Positions 23,033 to 31,557 of a stretch of 35,972 nucleotides of DNA are shown here, piece after piece. A program made the position numbers and the translations under genes. Position 1 is the stretch's first letter; each line of letters begins with the position of its first letter. The stretch comes from Eubacteriales bacterium (GTDB lineage Bacteria; Bacillota; Clostridia; Oscillospirales; Butyricicoccaceae). The stretch spans positions 1 to 35,972 of the forward strand of contig JAUNWG010000011.1 in assembly GCA_030540435.1 (NCBI GenBank), in the 5' to 3' direction. A model generated the notes under the pieces. The model saw only the letters and a program-made list of their open reading frames with translations, searched no databases and was not told the origin of the DNA.

Positions 23033-24856
23033 ATGTGCGGAATTGCAGGACTTGTAGGAGAAATTCCGTCAGCACGGGTATTGGAACGGATGCAGCAGAC
23101 CATGCGCCGCCGCGGACCAGATCAGAACGGCATCTGGATTGGCGAAGGTGCAGCGATGCTACATGATAGGCTTGCGGTTATTGATATTGAAGGCGGTCGG
23201 CAGCCTATGCTGCGCCGTATCGGTGAAGATGAATATATTATTGTATATAATGGTGAATTGTATAATACACAGGAGCTGCGGCAGCAGCTTTGCGCGCTCG
23301 GACATATATTTTCTACACACTCCGATACAGAGGTCGTCCTGACTGCTTATCTGGAATGGGGAGAGGCATGTCTGAATGTGCTTAATGGAATTTATGCCTT
23401 TTCAGTGTGGGATATTCATAAAAAATCGCTGTTTTTTGCACGAGATCGCATTGGTGTAAAGCCATTCTTCTTTACACATAAAAACGACAACTTTTTGTTT
23501 GCTTCAGAAATAAAAACATTGCTTTCACATCCGGATATTCATGCGGAGATCGATCTGGAATCCATTTGTGAGCTAATGTTGGTCGGGCCGGGGCGTACAC
23601 CAGGATATGGGGTATTTTGTGATATTCAGGAGCTTCCAGCAGGATGGTGCGGAACGTATTCTCGGACAGATGGCGTGCGTCTACGGCAATATTGGAAGCT
23701 GGAGGACAAGGAGCACACGGACAATACGGAGCAAACCGTGGCACATGTACGGGAGCTTGTAGTGGATGCTGTCAAACGGCAGCTTGTTTCTGATGTTCCG
23801 CTGTGCACATTCCTCTCCGGGGGTCTGGATTCCAGTATTATTTCTGCAGTTGCCGCAAAAGAATATGCAGAGCAGGGAAGAACATTGGATACGGTATCAG
23901 TCACTTATCGCGATAATGCAAAATATTTTAAAAAGTCTCATTTTCAGCCGAATAGTGATGATACCTTTATTAATAAGATGAATGACGCGATCGGTGCCAA
24001 AAATCATCTGGTCATCCTTGATACACCTCAGCTGGTGCAGGCGCTGTTTGAAGCGGTGGAGGCACGTGATTTACCGGGGATGGCAGATGTTGATGCATCG
24101 CTGCTGTTGTTCTGCCGGGAAATTAAGAAGATCAGTACAGTTGCATTGTCCGGTGAGTGCGCAGATGAAATTTTCGGTGGATATCCCTGGTATCGTGATG
24201 CGGATATCCGGCGCAAGGCGGGATTCCCGTGGGCGCAGTCTACAGAATACCGTGCGTCATTTCTGCGGGAGGAATGGCGGCAGCAGATTGATGCAACTGC
24301 TTATGTCGACGAGAAATACCGCCAGACGATTGCACAGGTCATACCAGAGGGTATTCACAGCGATGATGACCGACGTATCCGGGAAATGACGCGACTGAAT
24401 TTCGGCTGGTTTATGCAGACTCTTCTCGATCGAAAAGACCGTATGAGCATGTTCAGTGGACTTGAGGTTCGTGTGCCGTTCTGCGACCACCGCATTGCAG
24501 AATATCTCTACAATGTACCGTGGGAAATGAAGGATTTAAATGGCATGGAAAAGGGGCTGCTACGTGAAGCTGTACGGGGCATTTTGCCAGAAGAAATCCG
24601 TGTTCGCAAGAAAAGTCCGTATCCAAAAACACACAACCCGGCGTATATGCGTGCAGTCTCCAATCTGCTGCGGCAGATCATAGACGAAGGAACCTCACCG
24701 CTGTTCGATATCGTAAAGAAAGAGGCGCTTGAGCAGCTGTTGACAGAAAGCCGCGCACAGCCGTGGTATGGACAGCTGATGCTTACACCGCAGACAATTG
24801 CATATTTCTTACAGCTGCATCACTGGATGGCGCTCTACCATGTGACAATTCGTTGA
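23033..24856 (+). CDS. asnB: Asparagine synthase, glutamine-hydrolysing
   Basis: This 607-residue enzyme makes asparagine from aspartate, glutamine and ATP, or serves as a relative that amidates another carboxylate. C2 after the start Met is the N-terminal nucleophile of the class II glutaminase domain (MCGIAGLVGE; also RRGPDQNG, VYNGELYN, SDTEVVL). The synthetase domain has the pyrophosphate loop LSGGLDSS (261-268), SGECADEIFGGYPWY, and DRMSMFSGLEVRVPF. The frame is open from 22949, but the nucleophile must be residue 2, and GGAGG precedes the ATG at 23033. It is transcribed away from the ATP-grasp operon; sharing of a regulatory region is possible. Confidence 0.93.
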   Translation: MCGIAGLVGEIPSARVLERMQQTMRRRGPDQNGIWIGEGAAMLHDRLAVIDIEGGRQPMLRRIGEDEYIIVYNGELYNTQELRQQLCALGHIFSTHSDTEVVLTAYLEWGEACLNVLNGIYAFSVWDIHKKSLFFARDRIGVKPFFFTHKNDNFLFASEIKTLLSHPDIHAEIDLESICELMLVGPGRTPGYGVFCDIQELPAGWCGTYSRTDGVRLRQYWKLEDKEHTDNTEQTVAHVRELVVDAVKRQLVSDVPLCTFLSGGLDSSIISAVAAKEYAEQGRTLDTVSVTYRDNAKYFKKSHFQPNSDDTFINKMNDAIGAKNHLVILDTPQLVQALFEAVEARDLPGMADVDASLLLFCREIKKISTVALSGECADEIFGGYPWYRDADIRRKAGFPWAQSTEYRASFLREEWRQQIDATAYVDEKYRQTIAQVIPEGIHSDDDRRIREMTRLNFGWFMQTLLDRKDRMSMFSGLEVRVPFCDHRIAEYLYNVPWEMKDLNGMEKGLLREAVRGILPEEIRVRKKSPYPKTHNPAYMRAVSNLLRQIIDEGTSPLFDIVKKEALEQLLTESRAQPWYGQLMLTPQTIAYFLQLHHWMALYHVTIR

Positions 24857-24862
24857 AAATAT

Positions 24863-24891
24863 TTGCATGTGTCTACCTGTTGCGGTATGAT
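24863..24891 (+). promoter_or_regulatory. Promoter of the NUDIX gene
   Basis: TTGCAT (24863-24868) and TATGAT (24886-24891) are 17 bases apart. Transcription would start about a dozen bases before the GTG start codon, leaving a very short leader. Confidence 0.55.
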
Positions 24892-24909
24892 ATGAATGGG
24901 TGAATATAT

Positions 24910-25518
24910 GTGGAAGAATTACTGGATATCTATGATGAGAACTGGAATCAGATCGGCTGTGCATCACGAAGCCGTGTGCACGCAGAGGGGCTGTTGCATC
25001 AGGTAGTGCATTGCTGGGTAGTTGGCAAAACCAGTCCTGTGTTATATTTTCAACAGCGGGCGTATGACAAGCAGGATTTCCCCGGATATTTCGACCTTGC
25101 CTGTGGTGGTCACATTGATGCAGGCGAGACGCCGGAACAAGCAGTGGCTCGAGAGCTAGGTGAGGAGATCGGTCTGAAGTTAACGCAAGGAGAATTCATT
25201 TCGCTGGGAAAATACCGCGCTCCGGATTTTCAAATACCGGGGTATTATGATCGGACGATTTCCAATGTGTTTGTGCTGCGGCAGGATGTCCCGTCTTTTT
25301 CACTAGGGGAAGAGGTTGCACGTATGATCTATGTGCAGGTGTCTGATTTCTGCCGTATGGAGTTGGCGGGAGCGGTGAAAATACCCGCTTATACGCTGGA
25401 TGGGAGTAAAGTTTCTATCCATCGGAGCAAATGGTGTTGTCATGACGGTGAATTTGCAGCAGTTGTACTGCCATACCTGCGCACGGCTTTCCCACATAGG
25501 ATTTTTTCAGGAGATTGA
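24910..25518 (+). CDS. NUDIX hydrolase (isopentenyl-diphosphate isomerase-like subgroup)
   Basis: This 202-residue protein has a complete NUDIX box at 67-89 (G-x5-E-x7-RELGEEIGL) with metal-binding E82, E85 and E86. The N-terminus (M)EELLDIYDENWNQIGCASRS with VHAEGLLHQVVHCWVV resembles YfcD/IDI-like NUDIX proteins, which hydrolyse a nucleoside diphosphate linked to another moiety; the substrate is unknown. The start is a GTG with a weak site; an overlapping ATG at 24908 is in another frame. It has its own promoter, so it is probably independent of asnB. No terminator is visible before the RNase P RNA promoter, whose -35 box overlaps its stop codon region. Confidence 0.82.
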   Translation: MEELLDIYDENWNQIGCASRSRVHAEGLLHQVVHCWVVGKTSPVLYFQQRAYDKQDFPGYFDLACGGHIDAGETPEQAVARELGEEIGLKLTQGEFISLGKYRAPDFQIPGYYDRTISNVFVLRQDVPSFSLGEEVARMIYVQVSDFCRMELAGAVKIPAYTLDGSKVSIHRSKWCCHDGEFAAVVLPYLRTAFPHRIFSGD

Positions 25519-25542
25519 CAAAATTGTGGATTTCAGTATAAT
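25515..25542 (+). promoter_or_regulatory. Promoter of rnpB
   Basis: Consensus TTGACA (25515-25520) and consensus TATAAT (25537-25542) are 16 bases apart. The -35 box overlaps the NUDIX stop codon. This is the strongest promoter in the window, as expected for a stable RNA. Confidence 0.9.
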
Positions 25543-25548
25543 AAAACG

Positions 25549-25900
25549 CAGTGAGTAAAGTAAACAGCCGCGTAAGCAGTGCCGAAAGGCCGTTTATGAG
25601 GAAAGTCCGGGCTGCACAGGGCAGGATAACGGATAACGTCCGCCGGAGGTGACTCCAGGAAAAGTGCAACAGAGATATACCGCCGTGGTTTTCCGCGGTA
25701 AGGGTGGAAAGGCGAGGTAAGAGCTCACCAGTCCTGCAGGTAACTGTGGGATTCTGTAAACTCTATCCGCAGCAACACCGCAGAGGGACACATAGGGGCT
25801 GCCCGTCCCGTCCCGAGAAGGTGGCTAGAGGCGTGTGGTAACATACGTCCCAGATAGATGGCTGTTCCAATGACAGAACCCGGCTTACTCTTTGCTCACT
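25549..25900 (+). ncRNA. rnpB: RNase P RNA, bacterial class A
   Basis: This is the catalytic RNA of RNase P, which trims the 5' ends of tRNA precursors. Conserved regions are present in order: GAGGAAAGTCCGGGCT near the 5' end, ACAGAGATATACCGCC, GGTAAGGGTGGAAAGG followed by CGAGGTAAGAGCTCACC, and the 3' AGATAGATGGCTG and ACAGAACCCGGCTTAC elements. The terminal P1 helix forms from GTGAGTAAAG (25551-25560) and CTTTGCTCAC (25890-25899). End positions are set from P1 and the promoter and could be off by a few bases. Confidence 0.95.
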
Positions 25901-25920
25901 TCTTAAAAAAATAAGTGTCC

Positions 25921-25954
25921 CAAATGATTGGGAACAGGATGCGGGAATCCTGTC
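25921..25954 (+). other. Two tandem hairpins after rnpB
   Basis: CCCAA/TTGGG (25920-25924 with 25929-25933) is directly followed by ACAGGAT/ATCCTGT (about 25935-25941 and 25948-25954). Neither has a T tract after it. They may mark the rnpB 3' end or the murD leader; a normal terminator is not visible here. Confidence 0.35.
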
Positions 25955-26052
25955 GCACAGTATGGATTCCTGACTATAAATGAAATAAAACGATGGTTTT
26001 GTCTGTGCAGGAGGAAATGCTTCTGCAGCTTACCATCCGGAGGCAAGAAAAA

Positions 26053-27450
26053 ATGAGTGCATTTGATCGTTTTCTGGAATCCATGAGCGGAAAAAGCGTC
26101 ACTGTGATTGGCATTGGTGTCAGCAATACGCCGCTCAACAGCCTGCTGCTGGAAGCAGGTGCGAATGTCACCGTACATGATCGCAAATCGATAGATGATC
26201 TTGGTGAGATCTATGAGGGACTTGCAGATCTTGGCGTTCAGTTCTGTGTCGGCAATGATTATCTGAAGAATCTGTCTGGTGACTATATTTTCCGTACCCC
26301 GGGCATGCATCCGAACCAGCCGGCATTGGTAAAGGCACGTGAGCAGGGAAGCATCATCACCAGCGAGATGGAAGTATTCATGCGTGTGTGCCCGTGTCCG
26401 ATCTTTGCGATCACTGGCTCGGATGGAAAAACCACAACGACAACGCTGACTGCGGAGATTCTGAAAAAGGCAGGCTATGCCTGCCATCTCGGCGGCAATA
26501 TCGGACGTCCGCTGCTGGCGGATGTACCATTCATGACAGAACAGGATATCGCCGTTGTCGAGCTTTCCTCGTTCCAGCTTATGAATATGCAGTGCTCACC
26601 TGCGGCTGCGCTTGTCACCAATGTCACGCCGAATCATCTTGATGTCCACAAGGACATGGCAGAATATATTGAAGCCAAGACCAATATTTTTGTCAATCAG
26701 AAGCCCGGCGCCAAGCTGGTACTCAATGCGGATGATGCTGTTTCACAGGATTTCAAGCCAGCAGACGGCGTAGAACTGTTATATTTTTCTATGAAGCAGC
26801 CGGTTGAAAATGGTGTCTATCTGCAAGACGGCGTTATTTGGTACGCAGAAGACGGCAACCGCCGCAAAATCATGGATGCTTCTGAAATCCGTATTCCGGG
26901 GGCACACAACATTGCAAACTATATGGCGGCCACTTGCCTGACGCATGGAAAGGTATCCTTTGAGGATGTCCGCGAGGTCGCACATACCTTTGGCGGCGTG
27001 GAGCATCGTTTGGAGCTTGTTCGCACATTGAACGGTGTTCGCTACTATAATGACTCCATTGCATCCAGCCCAACAAGAACAGCAGCTGGTCTGCGTGCAT
27101 TTGACCAAAAGGTTATCCTACTGGCGGGTGGGCATGACAAGAAAATTCCGTATGATTCCTTTGGCCCGGTTGTCTGCGACCATGTCAAGCGTTTGATATT
27201 GATTGATGCAAATCCGGATGATTCCACTGCACCGGCAATTAAGGCTTCAGTATTGGCTGCTGAAAACTATGATCCGAACGCACTTATGATTGACACATAT
27301 GATGATTTTGAAAAAGCAGTTAAGGGCGCTGCCGCTGCTGCGGAAGATGGTGATATCGTACTGATGTCTCCTGCCAGCGCATCGTTTGATATCTTTAAAA
27401 ATTTTATGGAGCGAGGCAACCGTTTTAAGGACATTGTCCGCTCGTTGTAA
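26053..27450 (+). CDS. murD: UDP-N-acetylmuramoylalanine--D-glutamate ligase
   Basis: This 465-residue cytosolic Mur ligase adds D-glutamate to UDP-MurNAc-L-Ala in peptidoglycan synthesis. It shows the N-terminal UDP-binding domain (VTVIGIGVSNTPL), the ATP P-loop TGSDGKTTT (121-129), the central ELSSFQLMNM, NVTPNHLDVHKDM with the carbamylated Lys region after it, and the C-terminal domain with NDSIASSPTRTAAGL and LLAGGHDKK, then SPASASFDIFKNF. The frame opens at 25993, but GGAGG lies before the ATG at 26053, whose product begins MSAFDRFLESMSGKSVTVIG. It stands alone, away from other mur genes. Confidence 0.94.
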   Translation: MSAFDRFLESMSGKSVTVIGIGVSNTPLNSLLLEAGANVTVHDRKSIDDLGEIYEGLADLGVQFCVGNDYLKNLSGDYIFRTPGMHPNQPALVKAREQGSIITSEMEVFMRVCPCPIFAITGSDGKTTTTTLTAEILKKAGYACHLGGNIGRPLLADVPFMTEQDIAVVELSSFQLMNMQCSPAAALVTNVTPNHLDVHKDMAEYIEAKTNIFVNQKPGAKLVLNADDAVSQDFKPADGVELLYFSMKQPVENGVYLQDGVIWYAEDGNRRKIMDASEIRIPGAHNIANYMAATCLTHGKVSFEDVREVAHTFGGVEHRLELVRTLNGVRYYNDSIASSPTRTAAGLRAFDQKVILLAGGHDKKIPYDSFGPVVCDHVKRLILIDANPDDSTAPAIKASVLAAENYDPNALMIDTYDDFEKAVKGAAAAAEDGDIVLMSPASASFDIFKNFMERGNRFKDIVRSL

Positions 27451-27469
27451 TAGGAATAGAGATTCTGAG

Positions 27470-27499
27470 CCGCCGGGCATAAGCTCCGGCGGTTTCTTC
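27470..27499 (+). terminator. Rho-independent terminator after murD
   Basis: CCGCCGG (27470-27476) pairs with CCGGCGG (27486-27492) around nine bases and is followed by TTTCTTC. The ABC-F start codon is only about 20 bases later, so that gene relies on read-through or an unseen promoter; the stem could also be an attenuator for it. Confidence 0.8.
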
Positions 27500-27520
27500 G
27501 TCGCACAGAAAGGAGCAGCC

Positions 27521-29296
27521 ATGGTATTACTCAACGCAGAGCATATCTCCCTGAGCTGGGGTGAAAATACATTGTTTGATGACGTCGGTTTTGCACTTGA
27601 GGAGCACGACAAGGTGGGATTTATCGGCATCAATGGTACCGGAAAATCCACCTTCCTGCGTATCCTTGCAGGTTTACAGGAGGCAGACAGCGGCACGATC
27701 ACATTGGCGCGCGGTGTGCGCATTGGATATCTACCGCAGGAACCGGATTTTTCCGAGCCGGTCACTGTGTTACAGCAGGTATTCCGCGGTGCATCTACTG
27801 CATTCGCGCAGGAGCGCGCTTACGAAGCAAAAATGCTGTTGACCCAGCTGGGGGTTACGGATTTCGACAGAGATGTGCGGCTGCTGTCCGGTGGACAGAA
27901 AAAGCGCGTTGCGATCTGTTCCGCGCTCATCAATCCAAGTGAGATCCTGATTTTAGACGAGCCGACGAACCATATTGACAATGAAACTGCCGCATGGCTG
28001 GAGCAGCAGCTCAAGGCATATCGCGGCGCGATCGTGATCATTACGCATGACCGTTATTTTCTCAACCGTGTTACCAACCGCATTTGTGAGCTGGAGCATG
28101 GGAAGCTGTATTTTTACGAAGAAAACTACGAGGGTTATGTGGAGCGCAAAGCAGAACGTATGGCCAGTGCTGCTGCATCTGAACGCAAACGCCAAAGCCT
28201 GCTGCGGCGCGAGCTGGAATGGATGCGCCGTGGCGCGCGGGCACGCGGGACCAAGAGCCGCAGCCGGATCGAGCGGTATGAAGCGCTTTCGGCACAGACA
28301 GCGCCAGAGGAAGCAAGTTCTGTGGAGATGAAATCCATCTCCACCCGTCTCGGCAAAAAGACGATCGAAGTCAGTGGGCTGTATAAGAGCTGGGACAGCA
28401 CGACCTATATCCGGGATTTCAGCCTGAATGTCGCCCGCGACGATCGCATTGGCATTGTGGGGCGCAACGGCACCGGAAAATCCACATTCCTGCGTATTCT
28501 TGCAGGGCAAGCGCAGCCCGATAGCGGTGAGATATCGTTTGGCGAAACCGTCCGTGTGGGCTATTTTGCACAGGACTGCGGGCATATGGACGAAAATCGG
28601 AAAGTAATTGAATTCATCCGCGACATCGCGGAAACCGTGCGCACGCCGGATGGCACGTTATCCGCCGCACAAATGTTGGAAACCTTCTTGTTTTCCGGTG
28701 AGTCACAATGGACACGCATTGGCAGCCTTTCCGGCGGAGAGAAACGCCGTCTATACCTGCTCAGTGTCCTGATGAGCGCACCAAATATCCTGTTACTGGA
28801 CGAGCCGACCAATGACCTTGACATCGAAACGTTGACAATTCTGGAAAATTATCTGGACAATTTTGACGGCGCTGTGCTGGCCGTCTCACATGACCGGTAT
28901 TTTCTCGATCGCATTGCCAACCGTATTTTTGAATTCCGTCAGGGTGGCAGTGTACAGGAATATCTGGGGAACTATGCGGATTATTTGGAAAAGCGTGCGC
29001 CAGCCACCGATTCTGCGCCGAAGAAAACAGAGCGCGCTGCTAAGCCGCGTGCCAAAGCTGCCGCAAAGCCAAAGCTCAGCTACAAGGACCGCTATGAACT
29101 GGAGCACATCGACGATGAGATCGCCGTGCTGGAGCAAAAGCTGGCGACATTAAAGCAACAGCTACAGGAAAATACCACAGATTTTATCGCCCTTCAGCAG
29201 CTGACAACGGAATCGGAGGAGGTAAGCGCACAGCTGGACGCAAAGACCGAGCGATGGATTGAATTGCAGGAGCTTGCAGAGCAAGAGAACAGCTGA
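27521..29296 (+). CDS. ABC-F family ATPase (Uup-like)
   Basis: This 591-residue soluble protein has two ABC domains and no membrane segment. Walker A motifs are GINGTGKST (36-44) and a second GRNGTGKST; signatures are LSGGQKKR and LSGGEKRR; Walker B regions give LDEPTNH and LDEPTNDLD. An arginine-rich linker (RRGARARGTKSRSRIERYE) joins the domains, and a coiled coil ends the protein (YKDRYELEHIDDEIAVLEQKLATLKQ region), as in Uup. Such factors act on the ribosome or DNA, not as transporters. The frame is open to 27386, but AAAGGAG at 27509 and the MVLLNAEHISLSWGE start favour 27521. An antibiotic-resistance role is possible for ABC-F proteins but nothing here shows it. Confidence 0.92.
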   Translation: MVLLNAEHISLSWGENTLFDDVGFALEEHDKVGFIGINGTGKSTFLRILAGLQEADSGTITLARGVRIGYLPQEPDFSEPVTVLQQVFRGASTAFAQERAYEAKMLLTQLGVTDFDRDVRLLSGGQKKRVAICSALINPSEILILDEPTNHIDNETAAWLEQQLKAYRGAIVIITHDRYFLNRVTNRICELEHGKLYFYEENYEGYVERKAERMASAAASERKRQSLLRRELEWMRRGARARGTKSRSRIERYEALSAQTAPEEASSVEMKSISTRLGKKTIEVSGLYKSWDSTTYIRDFSLNVARDDRIGIVGRNGTGKSTFLRILAGQAQPDSGEISFGETVRVGYFAQDCGHMDENRKVIEFIRDIAETVRTPDGTLSAAQMLETFLFSGESQWTRIGSLSGGEKRRLYLLSVLMSAPNILLLDEPTNDLDIETLTILENYLDNFDGAVLAVSHDRYFLDRIANRIFEFRQGGSVQEYLGNYADYLEKRAPATDSAPKKTERAAKPRAKAAAKPKLSYKDRYELEHIDDEIAVLEQKLATLKQQLQENTTDFIALQQLTTESEEVSAQLDAKTERWIELQELAEQENS

Positions 29297-29315
29297 ATCA
29301 AGATATCCGACAAAA

Positions 29316-29398
29316 AATCCCTTCTGAACACCGGTTGACCGCAGTTGATATAACTGCATGCAGCACGGTGAAGCAGAAGGGATTGCTTTATTTTTTCA
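29316..29398. terminator. Large bidirectional terminator between the ABC-F and GH13 genes
   Basis: AATCCCTTCTG (29316-29326) pairs perfectly with CAGAAGGGATT (29374-29384). Inner CACCG/CGGTG and GCAGTT/AACTGC pairs extend it into a long cruciform. It is followed by a T-rich run on the plus strand and by TTTTTT on the minus strand, so it can end both convergent genes. Confidence 0.9.
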
Positions 29399-29406
29399 GA
29401 TACGCC

Positions 29407-30717
29407 TTAAAATACCTGCCAGTAAGCGGCGAAATACGGAGGAAGCTCAGAACCGCCGCCGAAATCGTGCACGTCACCGGTAATCAGATCGCGTGCGCGT
29501 CCGGCATCGGCGTTAAAGTGCGCGGTAAACGGCTGATCGTCTGCGTTGATGACGACCATGACACGCTCGCCCTCGAAGGCGCGCTCAAAGATCACCTGTT
29601 TATTGGTCAGCAGGCGGGTGGTAAAGTCGCCATAGCACAGCGCCTTGGAGTCTTTCTTTGCTGCTGCCAGCTTGGAAATAAATTCCGTCAGTTCGTTAAA
29701 CTGTGGCTCTTCAAAGCACGGACGGAGGTTTGCATCCGAACCGCTCTGCTTCTGCGCCTTTTCGCCCCACTCGCTGCCGTAGTAAATGCATGGGATACCT
29801 GGCATGCCGATCATCAGTGCATAAATCAGCGGAAGATGCTTTTCGTTGGTCAGAATAGAAGCCACGCGTGTGACGTCATGGTTGTCGACAAAGGACAGCA
29901 GATGCTTTCCCTTATACGTTGTCCAGTATTCCGGCCCGAACTGACGCTGGAGAGAATGGGTGATCTCAAACATGTTCATCGAATTGAACGACGAATACAG
30001 CCCCTTGTAGCAGTCATAATTGGTGCAGGAGTGCAGCATATCCTCCTGCAGGAACGGGCTGCAGTCGCTGCTCATGACCTCGCCGACCAGATAAAACTCC
30101 GGCTTGAGCGAGTCGCAGAACGAACGCAGGCGGCGGATAAAATCGCGGTCGAGCGAATATGCTACATCAAGGCGCAGACCGTCGATATCAAATTCCTCGA
30201 CCCAGCCGCGGATACAGTCAAAAATATGCTGGATGACCGCTTCATTGCGCAGGTTCAGCTTGACCAGTTCATAATGGCCTTCCCAGCCTTCGTACCAGAA
30301 GCCGTCATTGTAGTTGGAATTGCCCTCGAAGCTGATGTTGAACCAGTCTTTATACGGGGAATCCGCTTTCTTTTCCTGTACATCGCGGAATGCCCAAAAA
30401 CCGCGTCCGACATGATTGAATACGCCATCCAGTACAACGCGTATGCCGTTTTTGTGAAGGGTATCGCAAACCGCAGCGAAATCCGCATTCGTGCCCAGAC
30501 GGCAGTCGATCTTGCGGAAATCCCGTGTATCATAACCGTGGCTGTCCGATTCAAAGACAGGGGAGAAGTAAATCGCATTGCAGCCGACAGAAGCGATGTG
30601 CTCTGCCCAGTCTCCAACCTTTTTGATGCGGTTTACTGTCTTGCCGTCGTTTTCCCACGGCGCACCGCAGAAGCCCATCGGATAAATCTGATAAAAAACA
30701 CTTTCATATGCCCACAT
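29407..30717 (-). CDS. GH13 alpha-amylase family glycoside hydrolase
   Basis: This 436-residue cytosolic enzyme has no signal peptide and a (beta/alpha)8 GH13 fold. Conserved regions: DGVFNHVG (97-104), GLRLDVA (180-186) with nucleophile D184, VGEVMS (211-216) with acid/base E213, and FVDNHD (276-281) with D278. It probably cuts short maltodextrins or related alpha-glucosides inside the cell, like maltogenic amylase or neopullulanase-type enzymes, but lacks their N-terminal domain. A short C-terminal beta domain ends the protein. An AAGGAGG site lies before the ATG. It is a single gene with its own promoter and no sugar transporter beside it, so glycogen-derived substrates are possible. Confidence 0.9.
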   Translation of the reverse strand: MWAYESVFYQIYPMGFCGAPWENDGKTVNRIKKVGDWAEHIASVGCNAIYFSPVFESDSHGYDTRDFRKIDCRLGTNADFAAVCDTLHKNGIRVVLDGVFNHVGRGFWAFRDVQEKKADSPYKDWFNISFEGNSNYNDGFWYEGWEGHYELVKLNLRNEAVIQHIFDCIRGWVEEFDIDGLRLDVAYSLDRDFIRRLRSFCDSLKPEFYLVGEVMSSDCSPFLQEDMLHSCTNYDCYKGLYSSFNSMNMFEITHSLQRQFGPEYWTTYKGKHLLSFVDNHDVTRVASILTNEKHLPLIYALMIGMPGIPCIYYGSEWGEKAQKQSGSDANLRPCFEEPQFNELTEFISKLAAAKKDSKALCYGDFTTRLLTNKQVIFERAFEGERVMVVINADDQPFTAHFNADAGRARDLITGDVHDFGGGSELPPYFAAYWQVF

Positions 30718-30767
30718 ATTATAGATATCCTCCTTAATATGAAAAATGAAATGATTATTGCCAAACT

Positions 30768-30796
30768 ATTATATCATATTTGGTGAGAACCAACAA
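30768..30796 (-). promoter_or_regulatory. Promoter of the GH13 gene
   Basis: On the minus strand TTGTTG (complement of 30791-30796) and a consensus TATAAT (complement of 30768-30773) are 17 bases apart, with an extended TG before the -10 box. The leader is about 45 bases. Confidence 0.7.
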
Positions 30797-30838
30797 CAAA
30801 TATGTACAAATTAGCATGGTATTTTTTGCTTCTTTCTC

Positions 30839-30867
30839 TTGCATTCCGGGAAAATTCGTGATAAACT
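30839..30867 (+). promoter_or_regulatory. Promoter of rplS
   Basis: TTGCAT (30839-30844) and TAAACT (30862-30867) are 17 bases apart, with an extended TG at 30859-30860. It would produce a structured leader of about 140 bases before rplS. Confidence 0.6.
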
Positions 30868-30873
30868 TACTAC

Positions 30874-31014
30874 TTGAAACCGGGCAATCCTCTGCTCACC
30901 CGGTCACGGGGCGTGACCACCAGTCAGATGCGGCACTGTATGTGTACGACAGTCAGACAGGACATGAGGTTTTAAAAGGGGCATGATTGTCTAAGATTGA
31001 GAGGAGAAAATACG
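30874..31014 (+). promoter_or_regulatory. Structured rplS leader, possibly an L19 autoregulatory element
   Basis: The leader holds a strong hairpin GGTCACG/CGTGACC (30902-30908 and 30912-30918) with a GGG loop, an alternative CCGGG/CCCGG pairing over the same region, and two CAGTCAGA-like repeats around an ACTGT/ACAGT stem. L19 leaders are known in Firmicutes as ribosomal protein autoregulatory sites. I cannot match this one to the family consensus by eye. Confidence 0.4.
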
Positions 31015-31356
31015 ATGGACTTAGTAAAGGTTCTCGCAGAACAGCAGATCAAGACCGATCTGCCGGAGCTCAAAGTTGGCGATACCGTAAAGGTACACCA
31101 GAAGATCAAGGAAGGTAACCGCGAAAGAATTCAGATTTTCGAGGGTACCATCATCGCTATGAAGCATAGCGGCATCAACAAGTCTGTGACCGTTAGACGT
31201 ATTTCTTACGGCGTAGGCGTTGAGAAGACCTTCCCGGTACATTCCCCGAACATTGCAAAGTTCGAGGTACTGCGCAACGGTAAGGTTCGCCGTGCAAAGC
31301 TGTACTACCTGCGTGGCAGAGTCGGCAAGGCGGCAAAGGTTCAGGAGAAGCTGTAA
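31015..31356 (+). CDS. rplS: Large ribosomal subunit protein bL19
   Basis: This 113-residue protein sits at the 30S-50S interface. The family pattern is clear: [57 protein letters not shown] and the basic end [19 protein letters not shown]. The frame opens at 30997 with a TTG, but GAGGAG lies before the ATG at 31015 and [11 protein letters not shown] is a normal start. It begins the conserved order rplS-lepB-rbgA-rnhB. A terminator follows, so lepB has its own promoter. Confidence 0.97.
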   Translation: MDLVKVLAEQQIKTDLPELKVGDTVKVHQKIKEGNRERIQIFEGTIIAMKHSGINKSVTVRRISYGVGVEKTFPVHSPNIAKFEVLRNGKVRRAKLYYLRGRVGKAAKVQEKL

Positions 31357-31380
31357 TTCCCAGCCTGTATTCAGAACCAC

Positions 31381-31420
31381 AAGGGAGAGGACATTCGCTG
31401 TTCTCTCCCTTTTCGTTTTT
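31381..31420 (+). terminator. Rho-independent terminator after rplS
   Basis: AAGGGAGAG (31381-31389) pairs perfectly with CTCTCCCTT (31403-31411) around a 13-base loop, followed by TTCGTTTTT. Confidence 0.88.
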
Positions 31421-31488
31421 GTAGCTCGGTTTGTCGTGCTGCGAACAGATTATTTCGCTGTTTTTGTCCGTTTCTGCGTAAAATTAGC

Positions 31489-31516
31489 TTGCCAACTTCG
31501 TGTAAAACAGTATAAT
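31489..31516 (+). promoter_or_regulatory. Promoter of the lepB operon
   Basis: TTGCCA (31489-31494) and a consensus TATAAT (31511-31516) are 16 bases apart. It would drive lepB, rbgA, rnhB, yraN and the dipeptidase gene. Confidence 0.75.
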
Positions 31517-31557
31517 ATAAAAATATATGCCTATCCGATGAAAGGATGATTCAATCA

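Noticed and set aside
29335-30786. A 483-codon open frame on the plus strand
   Set aside because: It is antisense to the GH13 gene, whose catalytic motifs are intact, and it would start inside the terminator hairpin. It reflects codon bias on the opposite strand.
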